Source: Roseibium suaedae (GTDB lineage Bacteria > Pseudomonadota > Alphaproteobacteria > Rhizobiales > Stappiaceae). From it: a stretch of DNA of 64,000 bases. Shown one piece after another: positions 26,101 to 32,400 of the stretch (its first letter is position 1; the number at the start of each line of letters is the position of its first letter). The position numbers were made by a program, and so were the translations under genes. The notes below the pieces were generated by a model. It ran no database searches. It saw only the letters and a program-made list of their open reading frames with translations, and was not told the DNA's origin. The stretch covers positions 1 to 64,000 of the forward strand of contig NZ_FRBW01000005.1 in NCBI RefSeq assembly GCF_900142725.1. Reading direction: 5' to 3'.

Positions 26101-28354
26101 CAAGAGATTGGTAGTCGGCGGCGCTCTTGGATTTCGCGCTGTCCGATGCCGCCTGAGGGTCGAAATCACTCTCGTCCGGCTCTTCATAGGCCGGCGCGTC
26201 TGCATTCAGGCCGGAGCTGCTGTGTCCCATCGCCGCAAGACGGGCATCGAGATCAACCCCCTTAGCCGCCAATTCAGCCTTGTCTTCTTCCGACAAGCTG
26301 GATGCCTCATCCGTCGTTTCCGCTCCGCTCTCCATGCCGAGACCCAAAACGGAGAGGATCGGATCGAGCGCTGAGAGGGGCGACGCGCCATCGCCGGAAG
26401 AAGCATCGCTTCCACCATCCAGGAGAGCACCCAAGCTGTCACCTAGATTGTGCAGAGCCGATTGCTCTCCACCAGAAGCAGCTCCACCTTCGGAAGAAGC
26501 GGACGCAGCTTCCGTCTCAGCCTTGGCATTCTCGAGTGTATTGATGATCGAGTAAGAGCCATAGGCCTTGACGTCGTTACCGATGCCGCTCGTGGTGATG
26601 ACATTGGCATTGCCGGCTGCCCTGATTTTGGCATCACCTCCCAGGACGGTCGCGATATTGCCATGGCCGCCGAGCGTTGCCGTGGTCTTGCCGTCAACGT
26701 CGGTGGTGAGAACGTTCAGCCCGCCATACATCTGCGCGTTGACATCGCCGCCGCCAGTAACTGTCGCGACATTGCCGCCACCGCCGAGGTTCAGGTTCGC
26801 CGTGCCCTTCCCTGCGGTTCGCGTCACAACATTGGCGCCACCGACCGCGGTTACGTTGAGGTCGCCACTATCGACGACCTGCGTAATGACGTTGGCCACC
26901 CCGGCACCCTTGAAAGTCACGTCGCCCGTTTCGCCAACGCGAGTGACAACGTTGGCCCCACCTGCGCCCTGGAACAGGGTATTACCGTGTTTCGTCGTAT
27001 GAGTGATAACATTCGCAAGGCCGCCGCCCTTGAAGGTGACATCGCCGCTTTCACCACTACGGGTGATAACGTTTGCAGCCCCGGCTCCCTGGAAGAAAGT
27101 ATCGCCAGTCGCCGTCAAATGGGTGATGACATTAGCTCCACCAGCACCCTGGAACGTCACGTCACCGCTATTTCCCGTGCGAGTTATGATATTGGCAAGA
27201 CCAGCGCCCTTGAATGTCGTATCGCCGATATCAGTCTCGTGGGTGATAACATTGCCATAGCCCCCACCCACGAAGAAAACGTCACCATCCTTGCCGGTGC
27301 GCGTCAACACGTTGGCCGCACCACCGCCGTTGAAATCAATATTGCCGTATGCCGAAGAGTTGGTGACAACGTTGGCCGCGCCGCCCCCCGCGAAGATGAT
27401 GCTTCCGCTGATGCCAGAGCGCGTAATGATGTTCGCGGCTCCCCCACCCGTGAAATAGGTGTTGCCGGAGGCCGTCGTGTGCTTGATGACATTCGCACCG
27501 CCGGCCCCTTTGAAATAAACGTTGCCGGAGGAACCGGAGGCTCCGTAGCGATTGATAAGATTGGCCGCACCAGCGCCGGTAAAATGGGTGTCGCCATCAT
27601 ACGTGCCGTGATCGATCTTGTTGTATGCGCCAGCGCCCGTGAACCGGACGTCGCCGGAAGAAGACCCTTCCCCTTCCCCTTCCCCTTCCCGCTTGACATA
27701 GTTCGACGCACCGGCACCGACAAAAACAATATCGCCAACCCTGACCAGGTTCCGGACGTCATTGGACGCCCCTGCCCCCTTGAAGGTCACATCACCTTCA
27801 GAGTTGTCGTAGTCCCCGTTCCAGTCACGCTTTACGGTGTTACGCGCGCCCGCGCCCTCGAAAAGAATATCGCCGTACTGCGTATCCAGGAGGATGGTGT
27901 TGCCGAGGCCCGCGCCGCGGAAAGTAATGTTGCCGGAGATCCCCGAGCGCAAGATGTTGTTGTTCAGAGCAGCGCCGGCATAGTCGATGTTCCCGGCATC
28001 ACCTTCGTGAACAATCTTCGTTGCTCCCGAAGCTCCGCTAAAAGTAATATCCCCGTCGCCATCCTTGGAAATATCGACGAAACCGGCGGCACCGTAGACT
28101 CCTAGGTTTCCGGTTTCGTCAATGACGGTCAGCTTGCCGGAGGCGCCGTAAACTTTGTCGTCGCCCGTGCCGGTATAAACCGTCGCTGAAATGGACCCTA
28201 CAGTGATCGTGTCATTGCCACCCTTGGCGTAGATATTTCCGCCGAAGCCGATGGCAGTGATACTGTCATTACCGTTCGTACCATCGTATTCACCGGTAAT
28301 CGCATATCTTACCGACTGAATTGCACGCTTAATACGCCGCCTAAGCCGTCCCAT
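20117..28354 (-). CDS. Giant MARTX-like repeat protein lacking an effector/protease region
   Basis: A protein of about 2745 residues. Order of parts: N-terminal segment with AIGFGGNIYAKGGND and TVGSISATVYTGTGDD (25-75), which resembles the start of Vibrio MARTX toxins; A-type repeats around GDVTFKGAGxANVITR (about 90-610); an acidic, Ala/Ser-rich linker (about 611-825); B-type repeats around G-x-N-V-x-T-K-V-G-D-G (about 835-1555, interrupted near 1200-1320); a non-repetitive stretch (1555-1760); a MARTX-like block with GNLVFGDYWTSLFDASL (about 1790) and MFGTTYDEDGQL; C-type repeats (GGEGDDIMASVGE, about 1990-2190); FERSGYDL (about 2300); then canonical Ca-binding RTX nonapeptides (GGDGSDILFGGVGDD, about 2455-2590). 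I see no actin-crosslinking, Rho-inactivating, hydrolase or cysteine-protease motif. ATG 28354 is preferred over 28393 because GGGAG lies 6 bases upstream. Secreted by the downstream ABC/HlyD pair. Confidence 0.85.
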   Translation of the reverse strand: MGRLRRRIKRAIQSVRYAITGEYDGTNGNDSITAIGFGGNIYAKGGNDTITVGSISATVYTGTGDDKVYGASGKLTVIDETGNLGVYGAAGFVDISKDGDGDITFSGASGATKIVHEGDAGNIDYAGAALNNNILRSGISGNITFRGAGLGNTILLDTQYGDILFEGAGARNTVKRDWNGDYDNSEGDVTFKGAGASNDVRNLVRVGDIVFVGAGASNYVKREGEGEGEGSSSGDVRFTGAGAYNKIDHGTYDGDTHFTGAGAANLINRYGASGSSGNVYFKGAGGANVIKHTTASGNTYFTGGGAANIITRSGISGSIIFAGGGAANVVTNSSAYGNIDFNGGGAANVLTRTGKDGDVFFVGGGYGNVITHETDIGDTTFKGAGLANIITRTGNSGDVTFQGAGGANVITHLTATGDTFFQGAGAANVITRSGESGDVTFKGGGLANVITHTTKHGNTLFQGAGGANVVTRVGETGDVTFKGAGVANVITQVVDSGDLNVTAVGGANVVTRTAGKGTANLNLGGGGNVATVTGGGDVNAQMYGGLNVLTTDVDGKTTATLGGHGNIATVLGGDAKIRAAGNANVITTSGIGNDVKAYGSYSIINTLENAKAETEAASASSEGGAASGGEQSALHNLGDSLGALLDGGSDASSGDGASPLSALDPILSVLGLGMESGAETTDEASSLSEEDKAELAAKGVDLDARLAAMGHSSSGLNADAPAYEEPDESDFDPQAASDSAKSKSAADYQSLVGEAKQAAMMSDMDALLAGYGGGTASGGMSEDDYAKMQAQASASNGDADEDVDEDEAAKAAEEELKSGSSKFGAGGGSIFDTLGKNYDNGVIAAGAYNIIKTGAENDMISALGLGGNYINSGAGDDGIIALGLGANIIRAGDGNDWAFMLSAANYFEGGDGKDLAIMGGLANIAFMGNGAWDAVVQLGVANVAVKDGWGDFYAVMAGRYNVATAVGDGRAIFVMLGQLNVATKAGDGYSQFIMGGLYNVATQVGDGGTGAIMAGNLNVLTVVGDGVLWGMFLGKLNVVTKVGSGDVATVMAGQANVLTAVNEAGDSAFVAVMGGKLNVATKVGDGTVFVIGVNSVVNAVTQVGDGVFVSLLHGKANVTTKVGNSHVSDGVPGATVMVSYGTLNISTHIGDGTTVMAAMGTLNVATKVGDGDMVALLAGQGNLVVHVGDGLLVGGAFASQKTNKTGSSQKEKDLDKSLDYITGAPAKFFLPSEKNTGGNNSSDSLIRLKQFFGMGLASDEKPEKQNRLFDWPLRGIALSDVALGALNGVSEQNVGAAFNTTSNNLQALGGSDLFSEIKEVAANVTVKVGNGDVYFAQVAPGQKDFDDDLGPSPFGKVVDKLPDDVSEMVEKLMSGSTFNVLVQVGDGNTVTAQLGDMNFVIKIGHGDPDAVAGQDADGGWDVVNFALGNFNTVIEVNKDSIFAGGDVYGNPYSDPSKVNRADRSTKSLQVMYGALNTSIKIGDGISIGGMYGDLNVSVKVGHGADYKVMLGNGNLSVRVGSSSIPDANGTRNDQEEFGGLKVLYGYYNVSVDYGTSNDTFLAFAKNRKSETGESSGISGILSDNFSYASMYLSDALGRVGNQSAGKRDSNGLLKDNDQVYSKLVSEMGLPFSSSQDPKKGIKGPFQFISNSLLGFSFQGNIQQKPVLDDQGNPKTNADGSIRTKPANQFQKRSKTQVNKIFDLLDTVGGSLRGKNVKQKFDSNGQPTVSTLSTQLTSNANDAIDSAGEIKQHTMLMWGAVQEAAESGGNIIHAGGGSDFILTVGGGNLVFGDYWTSLFDASLASFMPANGQAISFNEFLGMFTTESGTSRAKSAARGISGLVGYLQTFGDIGGTIPYDSFGSMFGTTYDEDGQLTTDFDARQFYSYFVRIFWVEATIPSSIFNFAQLGDLLGDQVGAGVFDFATSLSNTGSETILNSNPEQVIDDFAMNNSETSGPLSWGSASGIPAISSVPNFKSMFSLFANFADIAAVGEGGAIDNVGTFFQNIKPMKDDGDIMVALGMANFQFGGEGDDIMASVGEVGKLFGGSGDDMLFSIGAYSYLAGNEGDDWNFALGVQNVIHDIQGNNSIIAIGDKNDIRTGRGNDFVFAFGDKTKMRMGDGFNFGIVYGNKNSIYLAGDNIVFAFGAENNYYIVGSEGDRSLIYNFGPASITFSPGVKGFVESGGGKIVGNIQDDYISFSRDSEGGDLLGDDRFDLNQQGLDNRSKDTIILRGKDAVAWGGFGGSKDRDHFIVGYGVKDGVIQEAGGTKLGFGDETEDLVVLGERIGVADYSGSIKDTPVQFERSGYDLRIYMPDHLNFEDGTAPLAEGELNSVTVEDYFRPGGDQAAQIVLSVWDEKFDTNILSKWLSEYVAEEADAKAKQDEGGESIQAIHTFSTHSFSNYSYLTRDGVNALLNAYGKLTEGTGAEKWAKVWAQQWNSVVKQGENLEDFKLAQNSGLMIAGDSDANVITGTLNSDTLEGFAGNDTLSGGDGSDILFGGVGDDRLNGGDGSDTAHYGDIKGAVTVDLASGIATGAGGEDTLNSIENVVGTDFADHLTGNGEANLLAGGGGDDVLRGGGGDDEIYGGAGNDTLYGGDGTNSLDGGTGSDTYVIARTDGDAVISDSGNQAGDHDQVVLEEVDHDQIWFSQNGDDLLVSLLGGDSTDYADVWVENWFAEEATGASRVDSFKVGDLALDQGSVQQLVDAMAAWDVTNGVSDDQRRDALQSDVSIQNALAAWVGSPSLAA
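27664..27689 (-). repeat. Hexanucleotide microsatellite inside the MARTX-like gene
   Basis: Four tandem copies of a CCCCTT-type hexamer, encoding Gly-Glu repeats (REGEGEGEGSS) between two A-type repeats. Because the unit is six bases, slippage would change the number of Gly-Glu pairs without shifting the frame. Confidence 0.8.
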
Positions 28355-28445
28355 TTCAGACTCCCAAGTCGCTTCGCGCGCACCAGCTGGCACGGCACGT
28401 CAAATATCTTGATGGCTCTCCGGACCGGAAAAAGAATGAGCCGCG

Positions 28446-28748
28446 TCAGGCGGCTGCGCTATCCTCTTCGGAAGCGCCCTGCTGCTGTGAGGGCAGCAGG
28501 CCGAGTTCGGTGTATTTGTTGATGACTTCCTGCATCTTCGGATCATCCATCAGACCCTTGATGACCGAGAGCATGTAGAGAAACCCGGGAAGCGGCATCA
28601 GAACCTGCTGCTTCAACCGGGCTTCCATATCCTCAGGCTTGGCACCCTTGGTCATTAGGACAGCAGGATCTTGGTCAACGAGAAGCATACGAACGATGCC
28701 GTTATTAAAGTTTATCGCCGCGACCGTTTCCACATACACGTCTTGCAT
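28446..28748 (-). CDS. Small conserved-looking protein heading the secretion operon
   Basis: A 100-aa protein beginning MQDVYVETVAAINFNNGIV. It has a predicted beta-rich first third (VRMLLVDQDPAV), a central amphipathic helix region (ARLKQQVLMPLPGFLYMLSVIKGLM) and an acidic, Gln-rich tail (QQQGASEEDSAAA). The open frame extends to 28868, but the promoter and operator at 28771-28799 lie within that extension, and ATG 28748 has GGAGG 8 bases upstream, so 28748 is the start. It lies about 90 bp before the giant gene. I do not recognise the family. Its position recalls the small hypothetical genes next to rtxC/rtxA in MARTX loci, so a chaperone or secretion-accessory role is possible but unproven. 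Confidence 0.8.
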   Translation of the reverse strand: MQDVYVETVAAINFNNGIVRMLLVDQDPAVLMTKGAKPEDMEARLKQQVLMPLPGFLYMLSVIKGLMDDPKMQEVINKYTELGLLPSQQQGASEEDSAAA

Positions 28749-28770
28749 AACCGACCTCCAACATATCAAA

Positions 28771-28799
28771 AGATTACCTGTATACAAGTGTACGAACAA
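28771..28799 (-). promoter_or_regulatory. Promoter of the MARTX-like secretion operon with GntR-type operator
   Basis: On the reverse strand: -35 TTGTTC (28799-28794), 17-bp spacer, -10 TAATCT (28776-28771). The spacer holds ACTTGTATACAGGT (28789-28776), one base from the perfect palindrome at 16113. It lies 28-41 bp upstream of the small-protein ATG. The placement suggests direct repression by the GntR regulator at 10259. Confidence 0.72.
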
Positions 28800-28909
28800 G
28801 GATTGGGTCCCGCAAGACCAAAAAATAGTCGGCTCGCCAGAATATTGAGCATACCGGCCGATAGGCACTGCAATAGACGGACACCTAGCCGCAGATACTG
28901 CCTCTACCT

Positions 28910-29055
28910 GATACAGACCCGGAAATCAGAACAGCTCTAGGGCCTGAGCGGATGTTCTGGACTCTGCAGATTGGCGCATGGCTGTTCATCGCGGTCCTGG
29001 GCATGCTTGCCCGGACACTCACATTGGCCGATCTGAAGGCCGCTTTTGTTCTAAC
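28910..29055 (+). repeat. 146-bp perfect direct repeat, left copy
   Basis: Identical and in the same orientation as 36619-36764. Together they flank the giant autotransporter gene and could recombine to delete or duplicate the 7.7-kb segment between them. Confidence 0.9.
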
Positions 29056-29153
29056 GCTGAAGCTAGAAATGATCCGTGGGATTGCAGGTTATTTGCGATA
29101 CTGCCTCAATCAAACGAACAGGAGCCTTTGCTCACTAGCCGATGAAATCGAGG
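28910..29153 (+). pseudogene. Internally deleted copy of the LytS-type histidine kinase gene
   Basis: Bases 28910-29055 are identical over 146 bp to 36619-36764 in the intact kinase gene. After a six-base junction, 29062-29153 match 37191-37282 with roughly ten mismatches. About 430 bp between them, covering most membrane helices and the HFLFNA phospho-acceptor region, are missing. The frame stays open (ATG 28952 to the stop at 29170, 72 residues: MFWTLQIGAWLFIAVLGMLA, then MIRGIAGYLRYCLNQ), but it lacks the catalytic His and ATPase domain. It is a remnant, or at most a one-helix membrane peptide. Confidence 0.85.
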
Positions 29154-29160
29154 GGCTATT

Positions 29161-29469
29161 CAGTGCATAGAAGGACGGCGACGGCGACGGCGATATGAGT
29201 AGGTCACCCGACAGCCTCGCTGTCCTTGCTGCGGGAAGTTGCTTAATCTTATGTCCGGCCGGAAGCCGCAAACAGGATTCCCCGGTGGGCCTTTTAGTTG
29301 CTGCAAACTGGAAACAATACGCCCAAAGCCGACGCGCCCCACGGCGAGATCTCCCGGATGGCTGCCGCTTTTGAATACAAAGATTTAGACTACACGAGGA
29401 TGCTTAGACTGTCGGAAGTGAACGGGCGCAAAGCCTCGTGCAGACATTTGCGCCCAATACTGAACACCT
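29161..29469. other. Intergenic region between kinase remnant and autotransporter end
   Basis: Holds a short GACGGC triplet run just after the remnant and the hairpin at 29424-29455. No gene is supported; a small open frame at 29298-29549 overlaps the autotransporter end and has no family features. Confidence 0.5.
29424..29455 (-). terminator. Hairpin after the autotransporter gene
   Basis: GGGCGCAAA (29424-29432) pairs perfectly with TTTGCGCCC (29447-29455) 15 bp beyond the autotransporter stop codon. There is no T-run, so termination efficiency is uncertain. Confidence 0.5.
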
Positions 29470-32400
29470 TCAGAATGGAATGCTCAGTCTCAGCGAACCA
29501 CTGTTCGTTGCGAGTTTGTCAGAGAACCGGCCATCATATTCCAATCTGAGATCAAAGCCCTCCGTCGACGACAGCTGAAGACCTGCTCCGATGGTTGCGA
29601 ATACATCCTCATGTTCGAGTGACGTCGTGAACTTGCCTGCACCGGAGGGAGCTGAGGTGAAGCGGGCCGTTGCCTCCCAGTCATTAGTGGAAAGTACCGT
29701 GACGCCCAGCCGTCCGAAAAATCTCAGGCTCGTTCCGTTGTCATAGGTGTACCGGCTGCCTACTTCCAGCGCGGGAGAAACCGCAAAAATCCATTGATCG
29801 GTATCGTCAAACGTAAGCCCATAGGTTCCGGACTCGCGGTGCCCCCCAATCCGGCTATAGACCGTATCAAGATCGACAAAGGGCTTGGCATAGAAGTTGG
29901 TCGCCGCAAATGTCTTGGCAATCCGGGCGCGAATGGCTCCGTTGTAAACATTTGGAGAGCTTGAAACGGTTTCCGCCACACCTGGTATCAAGATTTTCCG
30001 GTTCATGTCGTAGACGGAGTAGCCGCCCGACAGGGCACCGGAGAAGGTCCAATCGTCCAATTCGTGCTTGAGGCTCACACCAACAAAGCCGCCAGTACCT
30101 TCCCCTGCAACTGTCTTGGAAGACTGAGAAATCCAGCTTTGCTGAAAAGCGGCGGCGCCTCCGAGAAACCACCCGTCCTCGAACTCCTTCTGTGCACCTG
30201 CAGAATACCTGAGGGAATCCGCATTGTAGCTTGGGGAATTGCCTATAGCAGACCGGTGCCCCGTTCCTGCGGACGCCTGCGCCCACGCACAAGATCCTTC
30301 CGACAACGAAGCATCCTGCGCCGCGAAAACAGGGCAGCTCATGAGACTGTTGCTGAAAGACAGCGTTTCAAACGTTTGCTCGACCGCAGGCGCCAACGTG
30401 GATTTGGGATGCAGTTGGTCCAGCAGACCACCATAGTTTCCTGATCCGTTGTCGACCTCATTCGCGATTGCACCAAAAAGAACCCCGAAGGCGGCATTCC
30501 CGTCCAGGTTCCAGATGGATTGCAGGCTCTCCGCAACTCTTTGCTGGCTGCTGTTCAGGTGAACCTTGTCCAGCGGCGTGAAATCGACGGAGTTCACGGT
30601 GAAATAGTGATCGTTCCCAGCCGTGTGGATGCCATAGTCGAAGATCAGCGATTCTGGAGCTGCCAAGCTGCCGCTCAACGACCCGGCAACCGACAGAAAC
30701 CGTGTCTGGCTGTTCGGCAACAGACTGATCGTATTAATCCCGAGCGTTCCTGCCAGGCTGGCATCGCCAGCGATTTCCAGAACATCGGAACCGGAGTTGC
30801 CCAGATCGATATCCGTGACGAGGCGTCCCTCGCTTGTCTGCGTGAAATTGCCGGTAAGCTTTGTCGTTCCGGTTTCATGCACGCGGTTCAGGACGAAACG
30901 GCCGTTGTTGACGATATTGGCACCGTAAAAAAATCCCCCAGCCAGTGTATTGTGGGAGTTGTTGGTAACGGTGCCCGCGCTGTTCCCATCCCTATTATGC
31001 AGCAAAACGTTGCCATAAAGGGATGCAGTGTCGTTGACCGTTACGTTCAAGACCGCTCCGTCTGCAGTTGTTCCGCGACCATTATAGAGAACAGCGTAGT
31101 TTTCCGCATAATCAACTCCGGTTTGATAGGCGCCAGACTGAACCACGGCGTCTCCATTCAGGGAGAGGGCGCTGTTCTTCCCACCGGCGACATAGATCGC
31201 GGCCGCATCATTGCTTCTCCCGCCAGAAACGCTCCCGCCAGAGTTTACGGCAATTGCAATCTCACCATTGCCATCCGGCCCCTCGCTTTGAGCGAAGAGG
31301 CCAATGCCACGAGTTCCGATCGACGAGAGGGTTTTACTCACGGAGAGCGAGAGATCCCCGCCGCGTCCCGAACTATCCGAAGAAGTCACGCCGGCAAAGG
31401 CGCCCCCGCTTTTACCTCCAAAACCGCCGCCGCCGCCAATCGACTGGGCAATAACACCAATTGCATCGGCGCCAGTGACCGAAACTGGTGCATTGATATC
31501 AAGCACAACGGCGCCACCGTCACCACTTGCGCCTTGGGACAAACCGCTTCCCCCGCCAGCCCTCAGTGTCAGAATCCCGCCGGTCGGATCGCCCGCCAGA
31601 CCGCCGCCGCCGCCAATCGTTTGCGCAACAATTCCGTGTGCTCCGTCACCGATGGTAAAGATGCCGGCTCCACCGGTCAGGTCCAGGGAGATATTGCCGC
31701 CATTCCCGGCCGCTCCGCCCTTGCCCCCGATCGACAGATTGTAATTCTCGTCGACGCTGCCAGTTACCCCCAGGCCCCCGCCGCCACCGATCGACTGCAG
31801 AAGGACACCGGAAGACCGTTTACCGGTGGTGACGATATCTGCATCAAATTTCATTGTGACGTCGCCACCATTACCGGCAACGCCGCCACGGCCGCCGACG
31901 GACGTGCTGAATTCTTTGCTTTTGATTCGGGTCGCGTCAGAACTGGTGCCGACACCTCCCGTGCCGCCACCGCCGCCGATGGACTGAGCCACGAGAGCGG
32001 TCGCGTCATTTCCAATCGTCCGGATGACCAAGCTGCTGCCGTGGTCCTTGTTGGTATTGACCGATCCGCCATTGCCGCCAGCACCACCGGTACCGCCGCC
32101 ATCGCCGCCAATTGCCAACGTTCCCGCTTGATTGACAGATCCATCGCCCCCCTGGCCGCCACCGCCGCCAATGGACTGCATCAGCAGGCCGAAAGCGCCG
32201 TAGCCATAAGTGGTGATGGCATTTTGCTGGTTCCCAATGCTCCAGATTGTGGTCTCGCCGCCGTCCCCTCCGGAGCCTCCCTTTCCTCCAACAGCAATTG
32301 CGACATTCGCCGTGATTTGGCTGCCCTCGGCAACGGAAGAGCCGCCTTGCCCACCGCCACCGCCAATGGATTGCACGACAACCCCGTCAGACCAGTCGCC

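Noticed and set aside
26450..28105. A 551-codon forward frame opposite the A-type repeats
   Set aside because: Same cause: repeated antisense of GGC/GCC/AAC codons.
20600..28200. Regular DNA repeats considered as a CRISPR array
   Set aside because: The periodic units are coding repeats in one long frame with variable sequence, not identical repeats separated by unique spacers.
28952..29170. The 72-codon kinase-derived frame as a functional gene
   Set aside because: It lacks the phospho-acceptor His and ATPase domain and is explained by an internally deleted copy, so it is listed as a pseudogene.
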